Shown: positions 8,750-17,622 of the stretch, piece after piece
Layout of the letters: every line of letters starts with the position of its first letter
Numbering within the stretch: the first letter of the stretch is position 1
Source: Cytophaga aurantiaca DSM 3654
GTDB lineage: Bacteria; Bacteroidota; Bacteroidia; Cytophagales; Cytophagaceae
Direction of reading: 5' to 3'
Assembly (NCBI RefSeq): GCF_000379725.1
Contig: NZ_KB903633.1
Coordinates: 1 to 64,000, forward strand
Length of the DNA stretch: 64,000 nt
Made by a program: the position numbers and the translations under genes
The notes under the pieces: generated by a model
Seen by the model: only the letters and a program-made list of their open reading frames with translations
What the model was told of the DNA's origin: nothing
Databases searched by the model: none

Positions 8750-9181
8750 ATGACAACAGGAGAAATTCACACCGACAAAGGTGTAATGAAAGTAGAATTC
8801 TTTGATCAGGACACACCTATAGCAGTAGCAAATTTTGTTAAATTGGCTAAAAGCGGTTTCTACGACGGTTTAAAATTCCACCGTGTAATTCCTGATTTTA
8901 TGATTCAAGGTGGATGTCCGGATGGCACAGGTGCAGGTGGGCCAGGTTATACAATCAAATGTGAAACTAAAAATCCAAGCCAACACCACGACCGTGGAGT
9001 ATTATCTATGGCACACAGAGGTAAAGATACGGGCGGTTCTCAATTCTTCATTTGCCATAGCCGTAAGAATACAGGGCATTTAGACGGTGTCCACACAGCC
9101 TTTGGTAAAGTAACTGAAGGTATTGAAATCGTTGACCTGATCAAACAAGGCGATAAAATCCAAAAGATTGTTATCAACTAA
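8750..9181 (+). CDS. Peptidyl-prolyl cis-trans isomerase, cyclophilin type
   Basis: A 143-residue single-domain cyclophilin. Active-site motifs are present: [13 protein letters not shown] (catalytic Arg and Phe), [10 protein letters not shown], and the [15 protein letters not shown] loop. There is no signal peptide, so it is cytoplasmic and similar in size to PpiB. It should accelerate proline isomerisation during protein folding. It has its own -7 element and a strong terminator immediately downstream, so it is probably monocistronic. Confidence 0.95.
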   Translation: MTTGEIHTDKGVMKVEFFDQDTPIAVANFVKLAKSGFYDGLKFHRVIPDFMIQGGCPDGTGAGGPGYTIKCETKNPSQHHDRGVLSMAHRGKDTGGSQFFICHSRKNTGHLDGVHTAFGKVTEGIEIVDLIKQGDKIQKIVIN

Positions 9182-9202
9182 TTTAAAGTAAAATATAACA
9201 AA

Positions 9203-9243
9203 CAAAAGCCCTGTTTCTTTAGTTAGAATCAGGGCTTTTGTTT
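9203..9243 (+). terminator. Intrinsic terminator after the cyclophilin gene
   Basis: CAAAAGCCCTG and CAGGGCTTTTG form a GC-capped stem followed by TTT. It begins about 20 bases after the stop at 9181. Confidence 0.8.
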
Positions 9244-9311
9244 ATATAACTTTTGCATAGCCCATGGCTTTAGCAATGGGTATCTTGTTTATTTATGAAC
9301 CAAGTGTAATC

Positions 9312-9421
9312 ATAGTTCATGGTTATCCCACCCTTATCCCATAGTTAAGCGATATATAAGCCACCGTTATCCCACCTATAATCCGCCTATAATTCATCTT
9401 TATTCCGCCTACAGGCATATG
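9312..9421. repeat. Degenerate 11-bp-period tandem array upstream of parE
   Basis: Ten consecutive 11-base units stay in register from 9312. Those from 9323 to 9410 read TTATCCCACCC, TTATCCCATAG, TTAAGCGATAT, ATAAGCCACCG, TTATCCCACCT, ATAATCCGCCT, ATAATTCATCT and TTATTCCGCCT. The consensus is roughly WTAWYCCRCCT. Because 11 is not a multiple of three and every frame is short, the array is non-coding. The unit equals about one helical turn, so each copy faces the same side of the DNA. Confidence 0.7.
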
Positions 9422-9525
9422 CTATAAATAGCCAAATTACTGCTGCTATCATTGCTTCCCACAAAATAACATAAATAACACATTAACAAACACTTAATAA
9501 TAAATAAAACAATACATTGGCTTGC

Positions 9526-9534
9526 TGTGGATAA
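9526..9534 (-). promoter_or_regulatory. Perfect DnaA-box sequence in the parE leader
   Basis: TGTGGATAA at 9526-9534 is the reverse complement of TTATCCACA, the consensus DnaA box. It follows an AT-rich stretch (about 9465-9520) and the 11-bp array. A single box can occur by chance and does not make an origin. Confidence 0.35.
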
Positions 9535-9602
9535 TACAGGCTTTACCCCTCAGAGATTTTTTGTAAATTGTTCCTGCTACAAAATTTAACATACCCAATT
9601 AC

Positions 9603-11486
9603 ATGGCAGCTGAAAAACCTGTATATACCGAAGATAGTATCCGTTCACTCGATTGGAAAGAACATATCCGTTTACGTCCGGGTATGTACATCGGTAAACT
9701 GGGCGACGGATCCGCTCAGGATGATGGTATCTATGTTCTTGTAAAAGAGATCATTGACAACTCCATTGATGAGCACATGATGGGGAATGGTAAGCAGATT
9801 GACATCGTAATTACAGATAAAAAAGTTGAAGTACGCGATTATGGCCGTGGTATTCCATTGGGTAAAGTAATCGACTGCGTATCAAAGATCAATACAGGTG
9901 GTAAATACGACAGCGGCGCTTTCCAGAAATCCGTTGGTTTGAACGGTGTTGGTACAAAAGCAGTGAATGCACTTTCAGCATACTTTAAAGTTCAATCCAT
10001 CCGCGAAGGCAGAACGAAAATTGCAGAGTTTGAAAAAGGTGAATTAGTTAAAGATTATAAGGAAACATCGACAACCGAAAAAAACGGTACGATGATTACC
10101 TTCACGCCGGATAATAGCATATTTAAAAACTTCTATTTCATTCCGGAGTTTTTAGAAGAACAGTTGTGGAACTATGCATTCCTGAATGCAGGCTTAACCA
10201 TCAACTACAACGGTAAAAAATACTTTTCTGAAAATGGGTTGTTGGATTTATTGAAGCGTAAAGCAGATGTCGAATCCATCCGTTATCCCTTTATACATCT
10301 GAAAGGTAATGACATTGAAATGTGTATTACACATGGAGAACAATATGGTGAAGAATATTATTCGTTTGTAAACGGACAATACACAACACAAGGAGGGACG
10401 CATTTAGCTGCATTCAGAGAGGCTTTAGTGAAAACAGTAAGAGAATATTATAAAAAAGACTTCGATGCTTCAGACGTGCGTTCATCGATTATAGGAGCCA
10501 TTGCAATACGCGTACAGGAACCTGTCTTTGAATCTCAAACGAAAACAAAACTTGGATCCCAAAACGTAGCGCACGAAGGTCCTACGGTACGAAACTTTGT
10601 AAATGATTTTGTTAAGCGTGAACTGGATAATTACCTGCATCAGAACTCTGTTGCAGCCGATGCATTACTAAAACGTATTCTGCAATCGGAGCGTGAGCGA
10701 AAAGACATTGCAGGTATTAAAAAATTAGCAAACGATCGCGCGAAGAAAGCCAATCTGCACAACAAAAAATTACGCGACTGCCGGTTCCATTTAGACGATG
10801 AAAAATCGGATAAACGTTATGAGTCAACATTGTTTATTACCGAAGGGGATTCTGCCAGCGGTTCAATTACAAAGTCTCGTAAGGTAGAAACGCAGGCTGT
10901 ATTTAGTTTGCGTGGTAAACCGTTAAACTGCTACGGACTTACTAAAAAGATTGTTTACGAAAACGAAGAGTTCAATCTTCTTCAGCATGCACTAAATATC
11001 GAAGATGGCTTGGAAGGATTGCGTTACAAAAACGTTGTCATTGCTACCGATGCCGATGTAGATGGCATGCACATTCGTTTATTGTTAATGACATTCTTCT
11101 TACAGTTCTTCCCGGACTTAGTTCGTAATGGACACTTGTTTATTTTAGATACACCTTTATTCAGAGTGCGAAATAAAAAAGAAACGATCTATTGCTACAG
11201 CGAAGACGAAAAACAAAAGGCAATTACTAAATTAGGTTCTAAGCCGGAGATCACCCGATTCAAGGGTTTGGGAGAAATTTCACCAGATGAATTTGGTAAT
11301 TTCATCGGCGAAGACATCCGTCTGGACCCGATTATACTTACAAAAGAAATTACAATTCCTAAATTGCTTTCTTACTACATGGGTAAAAATACACCTGAGC
11401 GTCAGCAATTCATTATTGAAAACCTGAAGTTTGAAAAAGATGTTCCAATAGTTGATGAAGAAAAAGTGCCGGTAGAAGTAGTATAA
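9603..11486 (+). CDS. parE: DNA topoisomerase IV subunit B
   Basis: A 627-residue type IIA topoisomerase ATPase subunit. The GHKL motifs are visible ([35 protein letters not shown]). They are followed by the transducer domain and TOPRIM motifs ([10 protein letters not shown] with the catalytic Glu, DADVDGMH for metal binding), and the [10 protein letters not shown] tail. Together with ParC (34224-36821 here) it decatenates daughter chromosomes. The length fits ParE rather than longer GyrB forms, and a ParC-type A subunit in the same window supports the choice. The 360-bp region upstream holds unusual repeats. Confidence 0.93.
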   Translation: MAAEKPVYTEDSIRSLDWKEHIRLRPGMYIGKLGDGSAQDDGIYVLVKEIIDNSIDEHMMGNGKQIDIVITDKKVEVRDYGRGIPLGKVIDCVSKINTGGKYDSGAFQKSVGLNGVGTKAVNALSAYFKVQSIREGRTKIAEFEKGELVKDYKETSTTEKNGTMITFTPDNSIFKNFYFIPEFLEEQLWNYAFLNAGLTINYNGKKYFSENGLLDLLKRKADVESIRYPFIHLKGNDIEMCITHGEQYGEEYYSFVNGQYTTQGGTHLAAFREALVKTVREYYKKDFDASDVRSSIIGAIAIRVQEPVFESQTKTKLGSQNVAHEGPTVRNFVNDFVKRELDNYLHQNSVAADALLKRILQSERERKDIAGIKKLANDRAKKANLHNKKLRDCRFHLDDEKSDKRYESTLFITEGDSASGSITKSRKVETQAVFSLRGKPLNCYGLTKKIVYENEEFNLLQHALNIEDGLEGLRYKNVVIATDADVDGMHIRLLLMTFFLQFFPDLVRNGHLFILDTPLFRVRNKKETIYCYSEDEKQKAITKLGSKPEITRFKGLGEISPDEFGNFIGEDIRLDPIILTKEITIPKLLSYYMGKNTPERQQFIIENLKFEKDVPIVDEEKVPVEVV

Positions 11487-11508
11487 CTCATAAACATAAT
11501 TCATATTG

Positions 11509-11545
11509 AAAACACACATAGATAGATACTATGTGTGTTTTTTTT
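11509..11545 (+). terminator. Intrinsic terminator after parE
   Basis: AAAACACACATAG and CTATGTGTGTTTT form a stem followed by a run of T, 23 bases after the parE stop. Confidence 0.85.
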
Positions 11546-11623
11546 TTATATTTAATCTTTCAATTTTATTACCCCGTCTTTTCATAGTTACACATTGTTG
11601 TAACGTTTATTCTTATAAAAGTT

Positions 11624-12529
11624 ATGCAGCAAAACAAAAGTAAAACAGAATATCAGGCACTGCAATTCTCACTGTATACGATCGTTGCATTAATGATCTG
11701 TAGTCTTATTTTTAATGAATTAACAGAATCAAACATCATTGAAGTCGATGCAGGATCATATGTGATCAGTGGCATTATCGGATTAATAACCATTTACATT
11801 TCAAAATTACAAACCAGACCAAAAGATGAAAATCATCCCTTGGGTTTTTCGGGGTATGTACCCGTATTAAATTTAATACGCAGCTTCATGGTTATTTTAA
11901 TTTGTATAAAAGCAATTGGTGAGTCTATAGGTAGCATTGTTAGCGGTCCGGAGCCAACCGATCATACAATAATGTTCAGCTACGCAGCAGTCACATTATT
12001 CTTTAATGTATGTGCATATATATATGTCAATAGACAAGGTAAAAAGATTGACTCTGCTTTATTGAAGACCGATGCATTGGATTGGAAAACAGATATTGTT
12101 TTTAATTTCTCCATCATACTTGCAGTGTGTGTTTCTTACGGACTTCAATTCACTACCTATAAAACCTATGCAGACTATGTCGATCCAGTGTTCTGTATTA
12201 TTTTTTCAATAGCAATGGCATACTATCCAATTGTCTTATTTTCTGAGAATATTAAGATACTCGCCGTTACTTCTATTGATAAAGAAACGCAAACACAGAT
12301 CATACAATCCTTTCATGATCGCATAGATGTTATTCAGAAGTATAGTCCTGCCTTCACTGTTATTCACGTTGGTGGTGTATTGTGGGTGAATATTGAGTTG
12401 AATGTACGACAAGAAGATGAACCTATAGCCCTGGATTATTTAGCAATTAAAAATACTGGTGAGTCTATTCTAAATGAAATTACTCCAGATAATAAAATTT
12501 CATTTTTATTTAATCGAATTGAGAAATAG
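11624..12529 (+). CDS. Cation diffusion facilitator (CDF) transporter, atypical metal site
   Basis: The 301-residue protein has about five to six membrane segments (from residue 15 to 208) and a C-terminal cytoplasmic domain of about 90 residues, as in CDF metal/H+ antiporters. Family landmarks can be aligned: VDAGSYVISG (helix 2), ENHPLGFSGY (loop), KTDALDWKTDIVFN (helix 5). The usual metal-site residues are changed: the second Asp of helix 2 appears as Tyr and the helix-5 His as Asp. The transported metal is therefore unclear and transport itself is not assured. It appears monocistronic, between the parE terminator and the ECF sigma gene. Confidence 0.8.
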   Translation: MQQNKSKTEYQALQFSLYTIVALMICSLIFNELTESNIIEVDAGSYVISGIIGLITIYISKLQTRPKDENHPLGFSGYVPVLNLIRSFMVILICIKAIGESIGSIVSGPEPTDHTIMFSYAAVTLFFNVCAYIYVNRQGKKIDSALLKTDALDWKTDIVFNFSIILAVCVSYGLQFTTYKTYADYVDPVFCIIFSIAMAYYPIVLFSENIKILAVTSIDKETQTQIIQSFHDRIDVIQKYSPAFTVIHVGGVLWVNIELNVRQEDEPIALDYLAIKNTGESILNEITPDNKISFLFNRIEK

Positions 12530-12614
12530 TTGATATAGATATAAAATTAAAATATCTATATATCAGATACTTATAATACATTTAATATTATTTTGTTATT
12601 TTTTTTAATCCCAT

Positions 12615-12634
12615 ACAATATTTTTCAATATTGT
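12615..12634. promoter_or_regulatory. Inverted repeat upstream of the ECF sigma gene
   Basis: ACAATATT, four bases TTTC, then AATATTGT form a perfect 8-bp inverted repeat 35 bases before the sigma-factor start. It could be an operator or an RNA hairpin in the leader; nothing further distinguishes these. Confidence 0.4.
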
Positions 12635-12668
12635 CCGACTATCCTATAGAAGGAAATAAAACTAAAAA

Positions 12669-13223
12669 ATGCCAAGTAGTCAGGAAGCACACATTGAACA
12701 GGTTTTTAAGAACCAACGTGGAGGTCTGTTAGGATTTATTCGCAAGCGTGTATCCAGACTGGAAGATGCAGAAGATATTCTGCAGGATGTCTTCTTTCAA
12801 TTTGTTTCTGCATACGAAAGTATTGAGTCTATTGATAAAGTGAGCTCTTGGTTATTCTCTGTAGCCCGCAATAAGATCACAGACAAATACAGAAAGAAAA
12901 AGCCGGATGCATGGTCTGATTTAGCCTTTCAAGGTAAGTCTGAAGACTCTGAAATGCTTATGCTGGAAGATATTCTTCCGGACTTCAAGAACACACCCGA
13001 AGACGTTTATGCGCGTAACGTAATTTGGGAAGCAATTGAAGTAGCAATGGCAGAGATGCCTGCAGAGCAGAGACAGGTAATGCTGTTACACGAATTTGAA
13101 GATAAATCCTTCAAAGAGATCAGTGATATAACGGGGGTAAGCGTAAATACATTATTATCCAGAAAACGCTACGCCATTTTATCACTAAGAAAGAAGTTAC
13201 AAGAACTTTATAATGAATTATAA
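12669..13223 (+). CDS. ECF-subfamily RNA polymerase sigma-70 factor
   Basis: A 184-residue sigma factor with region 2 (about 12-80: RLEDAEDILQDVFFQFVSAY, VSSWLFSVARNKITDKYR) and region 4 (about 120-180: MPAEQRQVMLLHEFEDKSFKEIS, then the HTH GVSVNTLLSRKRYAI). It redirects RNA polymerase to a regulon that cannot be read here. The next two genes (13265, 13633) are small and closely spaced, so they may form one operon with a regulatory role. No classical FecR-like anti-sigma gene follows. A palindrome lies just upstream and could mark autoregulation. Confidence 0.93.
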   Translation: MPSSQEAHIEQVFKNQRGGLLGFIRKRVSRLEDAEDILQDVFFQFVSAYESIESIDKVSSWLFSVARNKITDKYRKKKPDAWSDLAFQGKSEDSEMLMLEDILPDFKNTPEDVYARNVIWEAIEVAMAEMPAEQRQVMLLHEFEDKSFKEISDITGVSVNTLLSRKRYAILSLRKKLQELYNEL

Positions 13224-13264
13224 TTAAAACATTTAATCTAAAATAGTATTAAACACATACGCAT

Positions 13265-13624
13265 ATGAAAAAGCACAAATTAATCATCATCGCAAAGATA
13301 GTTATCGGTGCACCGTTGCTGATATTTGCCTTAGGTTTTATAACGATGTATTTATGGAACTGGCTTGTACCAACGTTGTTTAATGGGCCTGCAATCAATT
13401 TATGGCAAACCTTTGGTATTGTTCTATTGTCTAAAATTCTTTTCGGAGGATTTAAAGGAAAAGGTGGATGTTGCTGTGGTGGCGGAAATCCACGTCAGGC
13501 ATGGAAAGAACACATGAAAGCGAAGTGGGATAATTTATCAACTGAGGAACGTTCAAATTTAAGAAGCAAGTTCTTTAATAAATGTAATTTCAATTCAGAC
13601 GAATCAAGTGAATCTGCTAAATAA
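13265..13624 (+). CDS. Small two-helix membrane protein with a Cys/Gly cluster, next to ECF sigma
   Basis: The 119-residue protein has two hydrophobic segments (about 7-33 and 45-62), then FKGKGGCCCGGGNPRQAW with three adjacent cysteines. A charged helical tail (WKEHMKAKWDNLSTEERSNLRSKF) follows, then a Ser/Glu-rich end. It starts 41 bases after the ECF sigma gene and eight bases before the next ORF. I do not recognise a named family. The context (membrane protein directly after an ECF sigma gene) suggests a membrane-bound anti-sigma or sensor, with the Cys cluster as a possible metal or redox site. That is inference. Confidence 0.75.
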   Translation: MKKHKLIIIAKIVIGAPLLIFALGFITMYLWNWLVPTLFNGPAINLWQTFGIVLLSKILFGGFKGKGGCCCGGGNPRQAWKEHMKAKWDNLSTEERSNLRSKFFNKCNFNSDESSESAK

Positions 13625-13632
13625 GTAATCGT

Positions 13633-13872
13633 ATGGAATTATTTTCTGTAAATTATCAGTTGAAGATATCCATTAATAACAATGGTGAATTCACCGGTGA
13701 ATACATTACTCGTACTGAGTCCATGACAAATACAAGTAATTATTTACCAGAAATTTTAACAGACATTTATGAGAAGCATCGTCATGAATGGCTGATGGGA
13801 GTGGAGATACGTGAAGTGAACAGATTCTATTCAGCAGAACTTGAATCTGCAACATTCGCAGCTACGGTATAA
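13633..13872 (+). CDS. Small hypothetical protein of the ECF sigma operon
   Basis: A 79-residue soluble protein with no signal peptide or membrane segment, starting eight bases after the preceding stop. Predicted beta strands (FSVNYQLKISINNNGEF) lead into a helix (YLPEILTDIYEKHRHEW). I recognise no family. Tight spacing places it in the sigma-factor operon. A hairpin follows it. Confidence 0.6.
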   Translation: MELFSVNYQLKISINNNGEFTGEYITRTESMTNTSNYLPEILTDIYEKHRHEWLMGVEIREVNRFYSAELESATFAATV

Positions 13873-13875
13873 TTA

Positions 13876-13902
13876 AGTAGGAGCATATTATATGCTCTTA
13901 CT
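13876..13902. terminator. Hairpin between convergent genes, weak bidirectional terminator
   Basis: AGTAGGAGCATA and TATGCTCTTACT form a 12-bp stem (one G-U pair) with a minimal loop. Only short T tracts flank it. It overlaps the stop codon of the minus-strand gene at 13898. Confidence 0.4.
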
Positions 13903-14557
13903 TTAATGGTATATACAATAATAAATTCAGCTGAAGTAAATTATCTTTCTTGCTTTTATTTCCCCATTGAGAAATATTGTCAATGTAATCTGTAAGCGGA
14001 TTTAAAAAGCCTGCATCTACACCAATTCCATAACCGTTTTTTAAATAATACGTGCCGCCAATTTTTATCGGCAGCATCAATGAAACATTCGAATAGATTT
14101 CACCTGCAGCTCTTGTAGAAAATTGATTTGAATAAGAGTTTTTAAATTCATCTTTTGGGTCATATCTCAACAATGCAATACCAGGACTTACATAAAGACT
14201 ATAATTTTCTTTTTTGAAAATATTGATTCGTAGTTCATATCCTAAACTAATTAAAGATGTTTTGAAATACGTATTCGGAGTAGTGGTTTGTGTTGAATTA
14301 AAAACATAGGAATCATTGTTGCCTCTTACACCGCCTATCATAAGGTGTATATAGCCATTCACTCGTTTCTTCTTATTAAAGACCAAACCAGTATGAAATG
14401 TGCCACCCCAGCTTTCGAATGAATTTGTTAAATCTCCTCTGTAAGATGTTCCGCCAAAACCCAATGTGAGATACAGATTTTTTTGAGTTTGTTGGGCAAA
14501 TAAATGTGTGGGAAAAATAAATACGATAATAATACTTATTAAAAATACATTTCGCAT
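13898..14557 (-). CDS. Outer-membrane beta-barrel protein, porin-like, unknown function
   Basis: The 219-residue protein has a signal peptide (about 1-21, ending LFAQ) and strand-rich sequence (LYLTLGFGGTSYRGDLTN opening, LLQLNLLLYIPL ending). This fits a small eight- to ten-strand outer-membrane barrel like the type common in Bacteroidota. No catalytic motif is seen. It is convergent with the sigma-factor operon and lies downstream of the accC terminator, so it is probably expressed alone. A structural or assembly role cannot be separated from transport on this evidence. Confidence 0.7.
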   Translation of the reverse strand: MRNVFLISIIIVFIFPTHLFAQQTQKNLYLTLGFGGTSYRGDLTNSFESWGGTFHTGLVFNKKKRVNGYIHLMIGGVRGNNDSYVFNSTQTTTPNTYFKTSLISLGYELRINIFKKENYSLYVSPGIALLRYDPKDEFKNSYSNQFSTRAAGEIYSNVSLMLPIKIGGTYYLKNGYGIGVDAGFLNPLTDYIDNISQWGNKSKKDNLLQLNLLLYIPLK

Positions 14558-14593
14558 AAGTAATTCATCTTTGAAGTTGAATTAAGAATAAAT

Positions 14594-14626
14594 AAAAAGA
14601 CCAGTGAAACACTGGTCTTTTTTATT
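14594..14626 (-). terminator. Terminator of the fatty-acid/accC gene cluster
   Basis: AAAAAGACCAGTG and CACTGGTCTTTTT form a perfect stem with A and T runs on opposite sides, so it can act in both directions. It lies 4 bases beyond the accC stop (14630). Confidence 0.85.
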
Positions 14627-14629
14627 TTA

Positions 14630-15973
14630 TTAAAGTTTAGAGAAATCAAATGTCTCAAGAAAGGCTGTTGTAAATTTCCCGGATCTGAATTGAGGATCAT
14701 CCATCAATTTGATGTGGAAAGGAATAGTTGTTTTTACACCTTCAATAACGAACTCCTGTAAAGCACGTTTCATACGGTCACAAGCTTCATCACGCGTAGG
14801 AGCGTTTACAATAAGCTTAGCAATCATCGAATCATAATTAGGAGGAATTGTATATCCTGTATAACAATGACTATCTACACGCACTCCAAAACCACTAGGC
14901 ATATGGAAGTTTGTGATCTTACCCGGAGATGGTCTGAAACCATGTGCCGCATCTTCCGCATTGATTCTGCATTCAATTGAGTGACGTAGAGGAAGATAAT
15001 TTTTCTTCTCTAATTTTTCGCCAGCTGCAACTCTGATCTGCATTTTTACAAGATCAACACCAGTAACTTCTTCTGTAATTGTGTGTTCAACCTGAATACG
15101 GGTATTCATTTCCATGAAGTAAAAATCTCCATGCTTGTCTACCAGAAATTCAATTGTACCGGCACCTTCATATTTAATAGACTTAGCACCTTTAACAGCT
15201 GCTTCACCCATTTTATTACGTAAACGTTCTGTAATAATAGGAGATGGAGTCTCTTCAACCAACTTTTGGTGACGTCTCTGAATTGAACAATCTCTTTCAG
15301 ATAAGTGAACTACCGTTCCGAATTTATCACCTAATAACTGAACTTCAATGTGACGCGGTTCTTCAATGAATTTCTCAAGATATAAACCATCGTTACCAAA
15401 TGAAGCACCAGCTTCCTGTTTCGCATCGTTCCATGCTTTTTCAAATTCGCCATCGTTACGAATAATACGCATACCTCTACCACCACCGCCAGCAGTAGCT
15501 TTCAGGATCACAGGGTATTTTACTTTATTCGCTAATTTAATGCCTTCTTCAATATTACTTAATAAACCATCAGAACCCGGTATACATGGTACACCAGCTT
15601 TTTTCATGGTATCTTTAGCTGAAGCTTTATCGCCCATGGAGTTAATCATTTCGGCGCTTGCTCCAATAAATTTAATTCCATAATCTGCACACACCTGAGA
15701 AAATTTAGCATTTTCAGATAAGAATCCATATCCAGGGTGAATGGCATCTGCATTTGTAATTTCCGCAGCAGCAATAATATTTGGTATGCTCAAGTACGAC
15801 TGATTAGAAGGAGCAGGTCCTATACAAACCGCTTCATCTGCAAAACGTACGTGTAAACTTTCTTTATCAGCAACAGAATATACAGCAACCGTTTTAATTC
15901 CAAGCTCTTTACAAGCGCGGATTACACGTAATGCAATTTCTCCTCTGTTTGCTATTAATATTTTTTTAAACAT
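14630..15973 (-). CDS. accC: Biotin carboxylase subunit of acetyl-CoA carboxylase
   Basis: The 447-residue enzyme carboxylates biotin on the carrier protein using ATP and bicarbonate, the first half of malonyl-CoA synthesis. Visible features are the N-terminal [23 protein letters not shown], the Gly-rich ATP loop [12 protein letters not shown] (about 158-169), and the active-site segment [19 protein letters not shown]. Length matches AccC (about 449). It starts 38 bases after accB on the same strand. The terminator directly downstream closes the cluster. A role with propionyl-CoA carboxylase cannot be excluded, but the accB and fabH neighbours favour fatty-acid synthesis. Confidence 0.95.
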   Translation of the reverse strand: MFKKILIANRGEIALRVIRACKELGIKTVAVYSVADKESLHVRFADEAVCIGPAPSNQSYLSIPNIIAAAEITNADAIHPGYGFLSENAKFSQVCADYGIKFIGASAEMINSMGDKASAKDTMKKAGVPCIPGSDGLLSNIEEGIKLANKVKYPVILKATAGGGGRGMRIIRNDGEFEKAWNDAKQEAGASFGNDGLYLEKFIEEPRHIEVQLLGDKFGTVVHLSERDCSIQRRHQKLVEETPSPIITERLRNKMGEAAVKGAKSIKYEGAGTIEFLVDKHGDFYFMEMNTRIQVEHTITEEVTGVDLVKMQIRVAAGEKLEKKNYLPLRHSIECRINAEDAAHGFRPSPGKITNFHMPSGFGVRVDSHCYTGYTIPPNYDSMIAKLIVNAPTRDEACDRMKRALQEFVIEGVKTTIPFHIKLMDDPQFRSGKFTTAFLETFDFSKL

Positions 15974-16011
15974 ATATCTTTCCCGTAAAATGAACTACTC
16001 AACACTATTAA

Positions 16012-16503
16012 TTACTTAGGTTCAACTAAGAATAATGGTTGATCGTATTCAACTGGAGTAGCATTCTCTACTAATATCTTAACAATTTTACCTGAAATTT
16101 CAGATTCAATTTCATTAAACAATTTCATTGCTTCAATTATACAAACAGGCTTACCTGCTTCGATAACATCACCAACATTAACAAATGAAGGAGTCTCCGG
16201 ATTAGAAGAACGATAGAACGTTCCAATCATTGGTGATTTAATTGTAATTAAATTAGAAGCTTCAACTGCCGGAGTTGCCTTAGCAGGCTCTGCAGCTGGT
16301 GTAGCAACCTGTTGTACTTGTTGTGGCAGTGCTTGCTGAACAACTTGTTGTGGTAATACTGGCATTACAATATCCGCAGCTTTAACAGCATTATTCGGAT
16401 ATTTTTTAACATTTATTTTAAATTGTTCTGTTTCAATATTTACTTCTGCTAACCCTGAGCTAGCGATAAAGTCAATCAACTCCTGAATTTCCTTTGGTTT
16501 CAT
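16012..16503 (-). CDS. accB: Biotin carboxyl carrier protein of acetyl-CoA carboxylase
   Basis: A 163-residue carrier with an N-terminal helix-rich part ([21 protein letters not shown]), a flexible Pro/Ala/Gln linker (about 47-82) and a C-terminal biotinyl domain. The EAMK biotinylation motif is at K127 ([13 protein letters not shown]), with [13 protein letters not shown] at the expected distance before it. It carries biotin between carboxylase and transferase sites. It is adjacent to accC and downstream of fabH, plsX, rpmF and a DUF177 gene on the same strand, one cluster for fatty-acid initiation. Confidence 0.95.
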   Translation of the reverse strand: MKPKEIQELIDFIASSGLAEVNIETEQFKINVKKYPNNAVKAADIVMPVLPQQVVQQALPQQVQQVATPAAEPAKATPAVEASNLITIKSPMIGTFYRSSNPETPSFVNVGDVIEAGKPVCIIEAMKLFNEIESEISGKIVKILVENATPVEYDQPLFLVEPK

Positions 16504-16607
16504 CAGTTTCTTAATTTAAATTTTATTAACTGTTTAAAATTTTAACAGTTTCTGTTAACGATGTAATGTATAAATTTTCAGTATTCTTAATTTCAATTCT
16601 ATTTATT

Positions 16608-17606
16608 TTACTTGGGATCGTATCCCCATTTCAAATAAACAGAGCCCCAAGTAAAGCCACCGCCAAATGCAGCCAACACAAGGTTGTCACCTTTTTTCAA
16701 TTGCTTTTCATAATCCCAAAGTACAAGTGGGATAGTAGCACTTGTGGTATTTCCATAACGCTCAATGTTAATCATTACCTTTTCAGGTCCAACATTCATG
16801 CGGTCTGCAGTTGCATTAATGATTCTTTTATTTGCCTGGTGAGGAACCAACCATTGCACATTGTCGCCGGTTAATTGATTGCGCTCCATAATTTCAGCAG
16901 CAACATCTGACATGTTTTTAACAGCAAATTTAAACACGGTTGCACCTTCCTGATGTGCAAAATGTTCGCTGTTCATTACAGACTCAAGTGTAGCAGGATG
17001 ACGGCTTCCGCCCCCTTTCATGATTAAATATTGTGCACCTGAACCATCGGTTTTTAATACACTATCAACCACTCCAAAGCCTTCATAATTTGGTTCTAAT
17101 AATACAGCACCTGCACCGTCACCAAATAGTATACATGTATTGCGGTCTTTGTAATTAACGATAGCAGACATTTTATCTGCACCAACTACAATGACCTTTT
17201 TGAACTTACCACTTTCTATGTATTGTGAACCTGTTACCAATCCAAACAAAAAGCCTGAACAAGCTGCATTCATATCATAACTGAATGCATTTTTTAGTCC
17301 GCACATATCCGAAACTAAATTTCCTGTAGCAGGAAAAACGTAGTCTGGGGTAGTAGTACAGCAAATTAATAAATCGATTTCGGAAGGGTCGGTATTTGTT
17401 TTCGCAAGGAGGTCTTTTACTGCCTTCTCAGCCATGTGAGAAGTACCTAAGCCTTCGCCCTTTAAAATGCGACGTTCTTTTATACCTGTTCTAGAAAGAA
17501 TCCACTCATCAGATGTTTCGACAAGCTTTTCTAATTCTTGATTTGTTAAAATATAATCCGGTACATAACCTGCAATACCGGTAATACATGCATTTACATT
17601 GCCCAT
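16608..17606 (-). CDS. fabH: 3-oxoacyl-ACP synthase III
   Basis: The 332-residue condensing enzyme joins acetyl-CoA (or another primer) to malonyl-ACP to start fatty-acid synthesis. Catalytic residues are visible: Cys116 in MNAACSGFLFG, His in VPHQANKRI, and Asn in ERYGNTTSATIP. Length and N-terminal ITGIAGYVPDYILTN are typical. It lies 16 bases after plsX on the same strand. The 104-base gap to accB contains no obvious terminator. Primer preference (straight or branched chain) cannot be told from sequence by eye. Confidence 0.96.
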   Translation of the reverse strand: MGNVNACITGIAGYVPDYILTNQELEKLVETSDEWILSRTGIKERRILKGEGLGTSHMAEKAVKDLLAKTNTDPSEIDLLICCTTTPDYVFPATGNLVSDMCGLKNAFSYDMNAACSGFLFGLVTGSQYIESGKFKKVIVVGADKMSAIVNYKDRNTCILFGDGAGAVLLEPNYEGFGVVDSVLKTDGSGAQYLIMKGGGSRHPATLESVMNSEHFAHQEGATVFKFAVKNMSDVAAEIMERNQLTGDNVQWLVPHQANKRIINATADRMNVGPEKVMINIERYGNTTSATIPLVLWDYEKQLKKGDNLVLAAFGGGFTWGSVYLKWGYDPK

Positions 17607-17622
17607 CTTCTAGTTGTTGAGA

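Noticed and set aside
9246-9602. Chromosomal replication origin
   Set aside because: Only one perfect DnaA box is present, no dnaA/dnaN genes lie nearby, and the gene strand pattern does not switch here. Kept as a low-interest observation only.
15366-15683. 105-codon ORF on the plus strand within accC
   Set aside because: It is antisense to highly conserved biotin carboxylase motifs; its sequence is an out-of-frame shadow.
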